The translations under genes and the position numbers were made by a program. Shown piece after piece: positions 1-9,355 of a DNA stretch of 43,736 bases; the first letter of the stretch is position 1; each line of letters opens with the position of its first letter. Origin of the DNA: Candidatus Latescibacterota bacterium (GTDB lineage Bacteria > Latescibacterota > UBA2968 > SICM01); contig SICM01000014.1 in assembly GCA_009694805.1 (NCBI GenBank), positions 1 to 43,736 of the forward strand, written 5' to 3'. The notes below the pieces were generated by a model, which did not search any database, had not been told where the DNA came from, and saw only the letters and a list, made by a program, of their open reading frames with translations.

Positions 1-2
1 TC

Positions 3-1514
3 CTCAAAGATCTCGCCGCCGCCAAGGGGTTCTTTGAAGGTCTGGGGGATGGAAGGGTCCCTTACGGGGCGTGGGCAGGGCCGCTGTGCGCCTGGGGGGT
101 TCTGCTGGGGACGTTCTCTTTCACCATGATGTCCCTGATGGTGATTCTGCGGAAGCGGTGGCTGGAGCAGGAGCGGCTGCCATTTCCGCTGGCGCAGCTT
201 CCCCTCTCCCTGACGGCTGGCGAGGGAGGCGAAGGTCCTCTTGTTCACAGCGGGGTCTTCTGGTGTGGATTTGCGGTTCCTGCCCTGATCGGGCTGTGCG
301 ACATCCTCCACCGGTTCATCCCTTTTGCGCCTGTTTTCGGTTTTTACCAGGTCGCCCGTTTCTACCGCAACGCCATCGCGGTGCCGTTCTACACCAACTT
401 CCTCGTCCTGGGCGTCAGCTACCTGGTGTCCCTGGACATTCTCTTCAGCATCCTCCTGTTCGTCTTCCTCTACTATGTCCAGGCCTACCTGGTGGTGGCT
501 TCCGGAAGCGCCATTCTGGGAAATCCGGGCGGGCCTTACGCGGAATACACGCACCTGCACCAGGAAGGGGTAGGGGCGCTGGTCGTTCTGGTGGGGTTCG
601 GGCTGTACGAGGCCCGCCATCACCTGAGGGATGTGTTCCGGAAGGCGTTCGGGGCGGGGCCGGAGGTGGACGACGGGGATGAGTTGCTCTCCTACCGGAC
701 GGCGGTCGTCGGGGCGCTGACGGGCATCGCGTTCATCTGCACCTGGCTCCGGGTGACGGGGGTCTCTCTGTGGGCCATCCCGATCTTCGTGGGGCTGATG
801 CTGGTGATGTTCCTGGGGGCCACGCGCATCCTGGCGGAGACGGGGATGGTGATGCAGGCCCCTCTGACCCCGGCTCAGATCCTGCTCCATTCGGCAGGCA
901 CGCAGGCGCTCGGCGGCACCACCGTGGCGGGGCTTTTTCTTGCCCAGCCCTGGTCCTATCCCACGCGGGACGGGCCGCACGTGATGGCCAGCGCCTCCAC
1001 CGGGTTGAAGCTGACGCACCGGCGCGTCCTGCGGCCCCGGCCCCTTTTCTATGCCTCCCTCCTGGCGCTGTTCGCCGGGGGCGTCACGGCGGTCGTGACG
1101 ATGCTGCACTTCGCCTATAAGCTGGGGGCCTACGGGTTTGCCAGCAGCGGGTATGTGATCACGGGGCTGAACTATTACCTCCACTACTACGGGTCGGCCA
1201 TCGTGTCCCCCTCCGGGGGGCAGCCCATCCGTCTGCTCTGGTCGGGCGTCGGGGCGGTTGTGATGGCCCTGCTGATCCTGGCGCGGCAGCGATTTTACTG
1301 GTGGCCGATTGCCCCGATCGGGTATCCCATCAGCACGATCCCGGCCTGGTGGATGAACATCTTCCTGGCCTGGCTGATCAAGCGGAATGTGTTGAAGTAC
1401 GGGGGGCCGTCGCTCTACGGGCGGACGCGGCCGTTCTTTCTGGGGATGATCCTGGGGCAGGCCGTCATCGCGAGCGCCGGGTCGATCCTGGCGATCCTGA
1501 CGGGCCGGGTCTGA
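3..1514 (+). CDS. DUF6785/DUF6784-type polytopic membrane protein (5' end outside window)
   Basis: The reading frame is open from the first bases of the window, so the N-terminus is missing; about 503 codons remain. The visible protein is a multi-pass inner-membrane protein with many hydrophobic segments separated by short charged loops, such as RKRWLEQERLPFPLAQ, which is characteristic of the DUF6785/DUF6784 family seen in uncultured bacteria rich in glycan-degradation genes. No biochemical function is established for that family. A transporter role is an inference from topology and from the downstream sugar-catabolism genes. The first in-frame Met at position 126 lies inside a hydrophobic segment and is unlikely to be the true start. 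The gene ends in TGA and is followed by a palindromic repeat, so it may be the last gene of its transcript. Confidence 0.7.
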   Translation, partial: LKDLAAAKGFFEGLGDGRVPYGAWAGPLCAWGVLLGTFSFTMMSLMVILRKRWLEQERLPFPLAQLPLSLTAGEGGEGPLVHSGVFWCGFAVPALIGLCDILHRFIPFAPVFGFYQVARFYRNAIAVPFYTNFLVLGVSYLVSLDILFSILLFVFLYYVQAYLVVASGSAILGNPGGPYAEYTHLHQEGVGALVVLVGFGLYEARHHLRDVFRKAFGAGPEVDDGDELLSYRTAVVGALTGIAFICTWLRVTGVSLWAIPIFVGLMLVMFLGATRILAETGMVMQAPLTPAQILLHSAGTQALGGTTVAGLFLAQPWSYPTRDGPHVMASASTGLKLTHRRVLRPRPLFYASLLALFAGGVTAVVTMLHFAYKLGAYGFASSGYVITGLNYYLHYYGSAIVSPSGGQPIRLLWSGVGAVVMALLILARQRFYWWPIAPIGYPISTIPAWWMNIFLAWLIKRNVLKYGGPSLYGRTRPFFLGMILGQAVIASAGSILAILTGRV

Positions 1515-1530
1515 GAAAACGATGAGTTGT

Positions 1531-1650
1531 TTAGAACCTATAAAAAATGCACCACAGAGAACACGGAGAGCACGGAGAGAATCTGAAGATTCAATCATCT
1601 CCTGCCTTTCTCTGTGGTCTCTGTGCCCTCTGTGGTGAAATGTCTCTTTT
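1531..1650. repeat. Palindromic CACAGAG-type intergenic repeat, copy 1
   Basis: The left arm at 1551-1580 is built of repeated CACAGAG/CACGGAGAG units. The right arm at 1609-1636 carries the inverted units TCTCTGTGG and CTCTGTGGT, so the element can fold into a long imperfect hairpin. About 60 bases of the left arm, beginning at TTAGAACCTATAA, recur almost unchanged at 27303-27363. It fills the gap between the membrane protein and the oxidoreductase gene. No transposase is nearby, so it behaves as a non-autonomous dispersed repeat. Confidence 0.8.
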
Positions 1651-1685
1651 TGTTAGACACTCTTAATATCCGGATGAGGAGGAGC

Positions 1686-2780
1686 ATGATTTACAGAGTG
1701 GGTATCATCGGATGCGGGCGGATGGGGGGGACGATCGATGACGAAGTCACGGACTGGTCCCTTCCAGACTTCGTCCTGCCGTACGGCCACGTGAACGGTT
1801 ATGCCGCGGTCCCCGAGACGCAGGTCGTGGCTGCGGCGGATGTGGATGGGGAGAAGCTGAACCGGTGGTGCGACCGGTTCGGGGTTCCGCAAAGGTACAC
1901 CGACTTTCGCGACATGATTCTCAAAGAGGGCCTGGACATCGTCAGCGTGACGACGGGGTCCTCCCGGCGGTCCGAGCCGATCCTGTTCGCCTCGGACCAC
2001 GGGGTGCGCGGCATCTATGCCGAGAAGCCGCTGTGCGCCTCCGTGCAGGAACTGGATACCGTCGTGGAGACGTGCCGACGCAACGGGACGCATCTGGCCT
2101 ACGGGGCCATGCGCCGGTACTGGGCGGGGTTCGAGACAGCCCGGCGGGTCATCGAATCCGGTCAGCTCGGTCCCCCCAGGGCCGTGGTCTATGCGGCGAC
2201 CAACGCGAAGCGGACCTCCTGCCACGTCCTGCACGGGGGCTCTCATTTCGTCGATGTCCTCATGTATATGCTGGGAGACCCGGAGCCGGCGTGGGTGCAG
2301 GCGGAGCTGAACGATCACGGCGGGGGGGATATAAAGGCAACGGAGGGGGCGGATGGCGGCCTGCGGGTGGAACAGGACCCGGTGATCGTCTCGGCGACCG
2401 TGGGGTTTGATAACGGCACGCGCATGGTCTTCACGGACCTGTGCGACGGGGAGATGGAGGTCACCTGTGAGCGGGGGATCCTCCGGGGCTGGGGGGACTC
2501 TTCGGGGTATCGGATGCGGCGGCTGGTCGGGACCCCCTGGTCGGGGGACTGGGTCTGGGAAGATGTCTCGTTTCCGGCCTGGAAAGGGCACAGCGGGACC
2601 GTCGCCATCATCCGGGATCTGATCCGGTCGATCGAGACGGGGAGGCCCGGACGGAGCAACGTGGAGATCGCCCGACGGGGCATGGAGATCCTGTTTGGCA
2701 TGGTGGTGTCCCAGCGCCGGGGCGGGGTCCGTGTGAATCTCCCCCTGGAGGACCGGAAGATATCGGTGCATTCCGCGTAG
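1686..2780 (+). CDS. Gfo/Idh/MocA family NAD(P)-dependent oxidoreductase
   Basis: A 364-residue protein. The N-terminus VGIIGCGRMGG is the GxGxxG dinucleotide-binding loop of a Rossmann fold. The motif AEKPL (near residue 112) is the EKP signature of the Gfo/Idh/MocA family, whose lysine acts in catalysis. Members oxidise or reduce sugars, inositols and related polyols in the cytoplasm; the substrate here cannot be read from sequence. The ATG at 1686 was chosen because GAGGAGGAG lies just upstream and the protein then begins exactly at the Rossmann strand; an in-frame GTG at 1614 would add residues encoded by the preceding repeat. The stop is TAG, and the next gene starts 33 bases later, so co-transcription is likely. 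Confidence 0.93.
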   Translation: MIYRVGIIGCGRMGGTIDDEVTDWSLPDFVLPYGHVNGYAAVPETQVVAAADVDGEKLNRWCDRFGVPQRYTDFRDMILKEGLDIVSVTTGSSRRSEPILFASDHGVRGIYAEKPLCASVQELDTVVETCRRNGTHLAYGAMRRYWAGFETARRVIESGQLGPPRAVVYAATNAKRTSCHVLHGGSHFVDVLMYMLGDPEPAWVQAELNDHGGGDIKATEGADGGLRVEQDPVIVSATVGFDNGTRMVFTDLCDGEMEVTCERGILRGWGDSSGYRMRRLVGTPWSGDWVWEDVSFPAWKGHSGTVAIIRDLIRSIETGRPGRSNVEIARRGMEILFGMVVSQRRGGVRVNLPLEDRKISVHSA

Positions 2781-2812
2781 TCTCACGGGAGGACCCCAAG
2801 AAAGGTAGAGCG

Positions 2813-3949
2813 ATGGACTACAGGGTGGAATTCAACGTTTCGGTGGCGGGGTCGCCCGCGTGCATGCCGGCGGTGACCCGGTCGGCGGTGGGGGGGCTGA
2901 TCTGCGCGTTCTCGACGCGGTGGGAGCCGTTCCCGCGCGGGGGGGAGTTGCAGGTGGTCCGGTCGGGCGACGGGGGGTGGACCTGGAGCGGTCCGGAGAC
3001 GATCTGGCGGTCTCCGGACCCGCGCGTCACGATCAACACGTGCGTGGGGATGATGACGATGCGGGATGGGACGATCCTGCTCCCGGCGGGCTACAACATC
3101 GTGCCCAAGCGGGACGACCCGCCGGGGCCGGGAGGGGGCGGGGAGGCGGAGGTGATCGGGATGTACGACCTGGGGGACTGCGCCCGAAACGTCCGTCACG
3201 TTCACTGCCTGCGGTCCGGGGATCACGGGCAGACGTGGATGAACGTGTCCGTGGGGGGGGCGCCGGAGGGGGGCGGGATGATGCGGTTCGGCAGGGTGAT
3301 CGAGCTGCGGTCCGGGGACCTGCTGCTCCCGGCCTACACCCACTTTCCAGGGGGGGACCCCAGGCGTCAGATGTCGGGGTTCTTCCGGTCCCGGAACGGG
3401 GGGTGGACGTGGGGGCCGTTCGAGGGGATCGACGCGGGCTGGAGTTCGGAGATGAACCTGCTGGAACTGCGGGACGGGGCGCTGCTGGCGATCCTCCGGG
3501 GGATGCCGGGCGTGCAGCCGGGCCGGACGTTCGGGATGATCCGGTCGACGGACGGGGGGGAGACCTGGACGAAGGCCAGGCCGACGGTGGGGGTGCAGGG
3601 GAAGATGCCGGACCTGTGGGAGACGCCGGAGGGTCGGGTGCTGATGGCCGTGGGGTGCGAGGGGAACGCCAAGGGGAGCGAGATCTACCGGAAGCGGGAC
3701 CGGCGGACGTTCAATGTCCTGTTCGTGAGCGACGACGCGGGGGAGACGTGGCGGCGGGACGTGGAGATCCCGCCGATGGACGATGTGACGGAGGCCATCC
3801 CGGCGGACGAGCCGTCGATGGTCCCGATGGGGGACGGACGGTACTACGTGGTCAGTCAGGTCATCGACCGGGGGACGGGCCGGGCGGGGCATCCGGTGGA
3901 CTGGGACTTCTACTTCAGCCTGCAGGGGACGATGCTGGGGCCGGCCTGA
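2813..3949 (+). CDS. BNR/Asp-box sialidase-like beta-propeller protein
   Basis: A 378-residue protein with five Asp-box motifs (S-x-D-x-G-x-T-W type) beginning near residues 51, 135, 193, 245 and 306, for example STDGGETW and SDDAGETW. The regular spacing of about 50-85 residues is that of a six-bladed sialidase-type propeller. The fold is shared by GH33 sialidases and other glycan-active propellers, so the exact substrate is open. There is no signal peptide; the protein begins MDYRVEFNVSV, implying a cytoplasmic location. Coding DNA is extremely G-rich on this strand. It sits between the oxidoreductase and a propeller glycosidase with short gaps, consistent with one catabolic operon. Confidence 0.85.
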   Translation: MDYRVEFNVSVAGSPACMPAVTRSAVGGLICAFSTRWEPFPRGGELQVVRSGDGGWTWSGPETIWRSPDPRVTINTCVGMMTMRDGTILLPAGYNIVPKRDDPPGPGGGGEAEVIGMYDLGDCARNVRHVHCLRSGDHGQTWMNVSVGGAPEGGGMMRFGRVIELRSGDLLLPAYTHFPGGDPRRQMSGFFRSRNGGWTWGPFEGIDAGWSSEMNLLELRDGALLAILRGMPGVQPGRTFGMIRSTDGGETWTKARPTVGVQGKMPDLWETPEGRVLMAVGCEGNAKGSEIYRKRDRRTFNVLFVSDDAGETWRRDVEIPPMDDVTEAIPADEPSMVPMGDGRYYVVSQVIDRGTGRAGHPVDWDFYFSLQGTMLGPA

Positions 3950-4049
3950 CGGTGGCCCTCCCGGCGGGTGCGGATGGGTGGATGCGAAGGCTTGCGGGGG
4001 GATCGATCTTCTCAGGAATCGAGGCCGCTTGACGAAGGGAGGAGGGGAG

Positions 4050-5483
4050 ATGCTGGAACCTTATTCTTTGGGCCGTCGGGTCTGCTTTCACGGGGATCTG
4101 GACCGGCTGGGGGAACTGCGGGGGGTGCGGCGGATGTGGGGGCAGCCCGTGAAGCACCTGGAGAACCCGATCATGGGGCCTGAGACGCCTCTGGAGGCCG
4201 GGGGCGCGGGCACCTGCGCCAGTGTGATGCGAGACGTGGAGACGGACGGTTTCCGGATGTGGTACATGGTCACCGCCGATCCGCCGGTCGGGGGTGTGTG
4301 CGCGCAGCCGCTGGCCTACGCCACGTCTAAGGACGGCCTGTCCTGGGAGCGGCCGGAGCTGGGGCTGGTCGAACACCGGGGATCGCGCCGGAATAACCTG
4401 ATCTACGCCTCTGAAGGGAAGGGGGTCTCCTCGCCGGGCATCCTCCGCGAGGACGACGACCCCGACCCGGAGCGCCGGTACAAGATGTTCTACTGCACGC
4501 AGGCGTGGCGGCCCGACACCGGGGCCAAGACGGCCAGCGACTGCCGCGTCGCGTTCTCCCCGGACGGCGTTCGCTGGACGCCCTATGCGAACAACCCGGT
4601 GCTCCCCATCCTGAGCGACGCCCGGCACTGCGTCTTTCGCGATCCCCGGACGGGGCGCTACGTCTGCTTCGTCCGGCTCCGCATCGACGGGGAGGGGCGT
4701 CTGTATTACCGGCACGGGGACAGGATCACGCCGGACCACCTCCGGTGCGTGGGCCGGGTGGAGAGCGAGGACTTCATCCGGTGGACCGAGCCGGAGCTGG
4801 TCATCGCGCCGGGGGCGTGGACGAGCCCCGGGGACCAGTATTACAGCATGACCGCGTTTCCTTACGAGGGGGCCTACCTGGGGCTGTTGCTGGTGTATCA
4901 CCGCTATGCCCCCAATTACGGGTATCTCGAAGAGCAACTGGTTTATAGCGACGATTCGGTTCACTGGCGGCCGGCGGGGAACGGCCTGTTCCTGCCGTCG
5001 GGTCCGCCGGGGGCGTGGGACGCAGGTTGTGTCGGCGCAGGGCCGAATGTCGTGATGCTGGAGGATCGCATCCTTTTCTATTACACAGGAACGCCCAGGT
5101 CTCACGGGGGCGGGGGCCCCGCGTCGGCCCCGCCGACCGCGCTGGGCCTGGCGACGCTGCGGCGGGACGGGTTCGCTTACCTCCAGCCTCCCTGGCACGA
5201 GGGGGTGTTCGTCACGCATCCCTTCTCGACGGGGGAGGAGGAGCTGCATCTCAACGCCAGCGCAGTGGGAGGGGAGGTCTCCGCAGCGGTCCTGGGGGAA
5301 GATCGAAAGCCCCTCCCGGGGTACGCGCACGAGGACTGCGCTCCGGCGCGGTGGGACGGGATCGACCAGGTCCTGCGATGGAGGGGGCGGGAGCGTCTGC
5401 CCTCCGGAGCGGAGGTGCGGCTGGAACTGCGGCTGCGGGATGCGATTCTTTTTTCCTTCTGGACGGGCGACGCCGGCCGCTGA
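4050..5483 (+). CDS. Five-bladed beta-propeller glycosidase-like protein (GH32/43/130-like)
   Basis: A 477-residue protein. Repeated blade motifs are visible: TDGFRMWYM, ATSKDGLSWERPE, a conserved DDPDPERRYKMF and SPDGVRWTPY. Together they mark the sucrase/furanosidase superfamily of five-bladed propellers, often annotated as glycosyl hydrolase family 32 or 43-like. The last 100 residues form a beta-sandwich-like tail (LHLNASAVGGEV ... PGYAHEDC). The ATG at 4050 follows GGGAGGAGGGGAG and starts the domain cleanly; an upstream in-frame ATG at 3978 would add a non-conserved leader. No signal peptide is visible. The YetA-like gene begins 25 bases downstream, and the same pairing occurs as a remnant at 21508-22159. 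A second full homologue lies at 24981-26471. Confidence 0.8.
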   Translation: MLEPYSLGRRVCFHGDLDRLGELRGVRRMWGQPVKHLENPIMGPETPLEAGGAGTCASVMRDVETDGFRMWYMVTADPPVGGVCAQPLAYATSKDGLSWERPELGLVEHRGSRRNNLIYASEGKGVSSPGILREDDDPDPERRYKMFYCTQAWRPDTGAKTASDCRVAFSPDGVRWTPYANNPVLPILSDARHCVFRDPRTGRYVCFVRLRIDGEGRLYYRHGDRITPDHLRCVGRVESEDFIRWTEPELVIAPGAWTSPGDQYYSMTAFPYEGAYLGLLLVYHRYAPNYGYLEEQLVYSDDSVHWRPAGNGLFLPSGPPGAWDAGCVGAGPNVVMLEDRILFYYTGTPRSHGGGGPASAPPTALGLATLRRDGFAYLQPPWHEGVFVTHPFSTGEEELHLNASAVGGEVSAAVLGEDRKPLPGYAHEDCAPARWDGIDQVLRWRGRERLPSGAEVRLELRLRDAILFSFWTGDAGR

Positions 5484-5507
5484 CGGACGGGTGAAAAGGA
5501 GCTGAAG

Positions 5508-8189
5508 ATGTCCGGGACCATCAAGCGCATTTCATTGACGGTGGAGAACACGGGCGGCGTGGAGCGGAAGGGGTGGCCGATCACGCAGGGGGTGCCTTTT
5601 GCGGACGGGGATCTGGAAAAAGGAGCGCCGGTTCGGGTGGTGGATGGGTCGGGGAAGGCGCTGCCGACGCAGTCCTCGTGCATGGCCACCTGGAACAAGG
5701 ACCTCAAGTACGTCAAGTGGCTGCTGGTGGACTTTCAGGCGGACCTGAGGGCTGACCAGACAGAACAGTTCTTTCTGGAGTATGGACCCGGGGTGGAGTG
5801 GGTGGAGCCGGAGGCTGGGATTCGTGTAGAGCGGAGCGACGAGCGGATTCGGGTGGACACAGGGACGCTGCGGCTGGACTTCCGGGTTCCGACCAGGAAG
5901 GCGCGACCTCCCGTGGCGTCATCTCAGTGGGCGCGGGACTTTCTGGTCGGGTGCTGGGTGCAGGGGGAGGAGGGGGGGCACGATGTGTTTCGGGGGGGGC
6001 CGGGGCCGTATCTGTATCTGGTGGACACGCTGGGACAGGTGTATGACAGTTGCACGGCCGCGCCCACGCCCCGTGTGAAGGTGGAGGAGGAGGGTCCGCT
6101 TCGGGTGTGCGTGTGCATCCAGGGGTATCACGCCACGGAGAACGGGGTCCATCTGTGTCCGTTCACGCTGCGAGTCCATCTGTATGCGGGCAGGAGCGAT
6201 GTCCGGCTGTTCCACACGTTCGTGTTCGATCAGGAGCCGGAGGTTTTGGCGTTTTCGGAGGTGGGGATGCGGTTTCCTCTGGACCTGGGGGATGGGTTGC
6301 GGATGAGTTCTGGGGGCCAGGAGGAGTCGCACCGGGCGGAGCGGTTTGAGGAGGCGCACTTTTTGCAGGACTCGGACCTTTCGTATCGGGTGGTTCGGGA
6401 TGGGGAGGCGTATGGTCAGGGGGAACAGACGCGGGGCTGGGCGAGCCTGTGCGGACGGAAGGGGTCGGCGTTTGTGGCGGTGCGGGACTTCTGGCAGCAG
6501 TATCCGAAGGGGTATCGGTTGAGCGGGGAAGGGATGGATGTTCAGTTCTGGCCTTCGGAGTGTGGGAAGCCGCTGGTGTATTCGACGCCCTACAAGGAGG
6601 ACTGCGCCTTCTTCAACGGTCTCTGGGGGGACCTGCCGGCGCTGGCGTCATCCCGCGATGAGGCCGCGGTGAAGGCGATTCTGGAGAGGCGCCCGACGGC
6701 GCCCCTCAACCTGAAGAGCTTTGACGTCAGGACGGCCGAAGACGTGCGGTGGGTGGAAGAGATGGTGGAGAAGTATGCGCCGGATCGACCCGCGAGCCAC
6801 AATGACACGGGGACGAGCGACGGGACGGGCGCGGCCAGGACGCACGAGTTCTGGATGCGGTTTTCGGCTGATCCGATTTCGGACGAGGAAGCGGAGAAGC
6901 TGGGGGTCTGCGTCCAGCATCCGGTGATCGCGCCGGCCGATCCCGCATATATGTGGGACACGCGGGCGACGCGGGATGTACACGGGGGTTCTGATCCGCA
7001 CTTCACCGAGATCGATCGCCTTCTGGATGAGATCGTGGAGCGGGTGGCCGTGGAGCCGATCCGCCTGGGGCGGCGGTGGGGGTTCTGGCCGTTCGGGAAC
7101 ATGTGCGCCTCCCACAGCAGGGGGCCTGGCCTGGCCTACTATCTGCACTATTCCGACGACCCTGTGAAGGGGCTGCGGCACGTGGGGATCTACCACAACG
7201 AGGCGGACGACCCGTGCTGGGGGATGTGGACGCAGTTTCTGCGTACCGGGAGGCGGGACTTCTTCCTGACGGCCAGCGGCTGGAGCCGATCCATGGGGGA
7301 TGTGGGGGTCTGCCACGCGTATCCGGATGACCCGGATATGGTGGGGCTGATCCACTACCACAACGCCCACCTCTGGTCCGGCGATCACAGCCCCTCCCAC
7401 ACCCTGAACACCACGCTCTTCCTGCACTACTACCTGACCGGTGACCGGAGGATGTACGACATCGCCATGGAAGTGGCGGACCGGGTGGTGAGGACGCAGG
7501 AGCCGGCGGGGATTGTCTCCTGCAGGGATAGCCGGGGGGACCGGGAGCTGGTGGCGCCTCTCCAGTGCGTCGTGGAGGCCTACGTCGCCACCTGGTCGCC
7601 GAAGTACGGGGACCTGGCCCGCCGGACGTTGAACTGGGTCCTGAGGACTCAGTTGAGCCCCGGGGTGTTCCCGGCGAGTGTCTTTACGCGGGGGGAGCGG
7701 GGCGATGAGGCGGTGGTGGAGCTTCTGGATGGGGCCCTCAATTATTTCGGCCAGCAGCCCTATCCGCTCCTCTACGAGGGCCTGCGCCACTTCGGCAGTC
7801 CGCTGTTTCGGGAGATGGTCCTGGCAGAGGCCAATTACTGTCTCGACGGCCTGTACGGCGGGAAGACGGGCATCGCCTGCGCCCTGGCCTATGAGATGAC
7901 GGGTGATCCGATCTACGCCGCCTGGTGCGAAAAGGAGGTGCTCGACTATTGGGAGCACGCGCGGGGCCTCGTGGAGATGCAGAGCGACTCCCTCTTCTCC
8001 GGCCTTCGCAACGGCCATATCGCCGTGCTCAAGGGGGCGGCTGCGCGCGCCCGGGCCAGGGACCCGAAGGCGCTGGAGGAGGCGGAGAGGCGTCTGGAGG
8101 CTCGCCCCAGGAAGCCGGCCCCGACGCTGTCCGGACCGCCTCTCTACAGAGAAATCAGCCTGGGAATTCCGGAGGGCTACGACACATAA
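5508..8189 (+). CDS. YetA/PcRGLX-like (PL26-like) protein, paralog 1
   Basis: An 893-residue protein. The N-terminal about 90 residues (IKRISLTVENTGG, WPITQGVPFADG, then KYVKWLLVDFQADL) match the RIFT-barrel domain of the PcRGLX/YetA family, which includes the fungal exo-rhamnogalacturonan lyase of family PL26. A beta-rich region follows to about residue 360. The C-terminal half has aromatic/His-rich helices typical of an alpha/alpha barrel, such as YHNEADDPCWGMWTQFL and HYHNAHLWSGDHSPSH. Lyase activity is inferred from the family. No signal peptide is present. RBS AAGGAG precedes the ATG. Two close paralogs lie at 22159 and 39736; the first half is nearly identical among them, while the last quarter of this copy has diverged. 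Confidence 0.72.
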   Translation: MSGTIKRISLTVENTGGVERKGWPITQGVPFADGDLEKGAPVRVVDGSGKALPTQSSCMATWNKDLKYVKWLLVDFQADLRADQTEQFFLEYGPGVEWVEPEAGIRVERSDERIRVDTGTLRLDFRVPTRKARPPVASSQWARDFLVGCWVQGEEGGHDVFRGGPGPYLYLVDTLGQVYDSCTAAPTPRVKVEEEGPLRVCVCIQGYHATENGVHLCPFTLRVHLYAGRSDVRLFHTFVFDQEPEVLAFSEVGMRFPLDLGDGLRMSSGGQEESHRAERFEEAHFLQDSDLSYRVVRDGEAYGQGEQTRGWASLCGRKGSAFVAVRDFWQQYPKGYRLSGEGMDVQFWPSECGKPLVYSTPYKEDCAFFNGLWGDLPALASSRDEAAVKAILERRPTAPLNLKSFDVRTAEDVRWVEEMVEKYAPDRPASHNDTGTSDGTGAARTHEFWMRFSADPISDEEAEKLGVCVQHPVIAPADPAYMWDTRATRDVHGGSDPHFTEIDRLLDEIVERVAVEPIRLGRRWGFWPFGNMCASHSRGPGLAYYLHYSDDPVKGLRHVGIYHNEADDPCWGMWTQFLRTGRRDFFLTASGWSRSMGDVGVCHAYPDDPDMVGLIHYHNAHLWSGDHSPSHTLNTTLFLHYYLTGDRRMYDIAMEVADRVVRTQEPAGIVSCRDSRGDRELVAPLQCVVEAYVATWSPKYGDLARRTLNWVLRTQLSPGVFPASVFTRGERGDEAVVELLDGALNYFGQQPYPLLYEGLRHFGSPLFREMVLAEANYCLDGLYGGKTGIACALAYEMTGDPIYAAWCEKEVLDYWEHARGLVEMQSDSLFSGLRNGHIAVLKGAAARARARDPKALEEAERRLEARPRKPAPTLSGPPLYREISLGIPEGYDT

Positions 8190-8229
8190 CCTCGCTATAA
8201 GGCAGGCGACATGAAAAGGAGCAGGGGCC

Positions 8230-9333
8230 ATGCGATTTGAGCGTCTGGAAGAAGGGTTCATCAACCGGCGGCCTGAGAGCGGTCCGACGGCTGTGGCGGC
8301 CACGCCGCGCTGCGCGGTCACAGACTCCGGAGAGGTCGCCTGCTCGTGCGTGACGCAGGCGGCGCTGGGAGGGAATGACTTCAAGCCGATGCTCTCCAGG
8401 TCGCGGGATGGGGGGAGGACGTGGGAGGAGCAGGGCCTGATCTGGCCGGAGTTTCAGGCGGCGTACTCCATCACGGGGGCGGTGAGTCGATCTCCGGAGG
8501 GGGCGCTGATGCTGTTCGGCCAGCGGACGCCCATCGACGTCCCCGGCGAGTCGTTCTGGTCGGACGCCACGCAGGGCATCAAGCAGAATGAGTTGATCTG
8601 GTCCATCTCGTCGGACGGGGGGCGGACCTGGGCGGAGCCGACGCCTGTCCCGCTGCCGATCCCCGGCTCTGCGGAGGTGCCGGGGGCGCTCTGCGTCACA
8701 CGGAAAGGGGCCTGGGTGGGCTGTTATGCCCCTTACAACACGTTCGATCCGGCTGTTCATGTGGACCGCAACCAGGTCGTCTTCGTGCGGAGCGAGGATC
8801 GGGGCAGGACCTGGGGGTATGGCTCGATGCTCCGGTTCGAGGAGCCGGATTCGGGCGGGGCTGAGGCATGGGTGATCGAGCTGGCCGACGGGCGGCTGCT
8901 GGGGACCGGGTGGCACCTGGACCTGAGCGATAAGACGGACTATCCGAACGCCTACGCGCTGTCGCGGGACGGGGGGAGGACCTGGAGCCCGACCCGATCC
9001 ACCGGGACCATGGGCCAGTCCACCGGGTTGGGGGCGCTGCCAGACGGCCGGGCGCTGTTCATTTACAACCAGCGCAAGTACGGGGAGCCCGGGGTCCGGC
9101 TGGCCGTGTGCCGTCCGACGGAGTCGGACTTCGGGATTGAGCTGGACGACCTGGTCTGGAGCGCCCAGACCCGCACGCAGGGGGGCACCTCCGGGGACCA
9201 CACGCAGTGGCAGGACTTCTCGTTCGGGGAACCCTCGGTCACGCCCCTGCCGGACGGCTCGCTGCTGGTGGCCTTCTGGTGCATCCAGCCGGCGGGCCGG
9301 GGGATCGGATATGTGAGGCTGGCGATACGCTGA
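8230..9333 (+). CDS. BNR/Asp-box sialidase-like protein
   Basis: A 367-residue propeller protein with four clear Asp boxes, SRDGGRTW at residue 58, SSDGGRTW at 127, SEDRGRTW at 188 and SRDGGRTW at 245. The roughly 60-residue period is that of sialidase blades. No signal peptide is seen, and the start (MRFERLEEGF) follows AAAAGGAG. It is only distantly similar to the BNR protein at 2813, so the two probably act on different linkages. It lies 41 bases after the YetA-like gene and 22 bases before a PhyH gene. A sialidase name is the family default; other exo-glycosidase or lyase activities on this fold are possible. Confidence 0.85.
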   Translation: MRFERLEEGFINRRPESGPTAVAATPRCAVTDSGEVACSCVTQAALGGNDFKPMLSRSRDGGRTWEEQGLIWPEFQAAYSITGAVSRSPEGALMLFGQRTPIDVPGESFWSDATQGIKQNELIWSISSDGGRTWAEPTPVPLPIPGSAEVPGALCVTRKGAWVGCYAPYNTFDPAVHVDRNQVVFVRSEDRGRTWGYGSMLRFEEPDSGGAEAWVIELADGRLLGTGWHLDLSDKTDYPNAYALSRDGGRTWSPTRSTGTMGQSTGLGALPDGRALFIYNQRKYGEPGVRLAVCRPTESDFGIELDDLVWSAQTRTQGGTSGDHTQWQDFSFGEPSVTPLPDGSLLVAFWCIQPAGRGIGYVRLAIR

Positions 9334-9355
9334 TAAGGATGAAGGAGGGTGTGTC

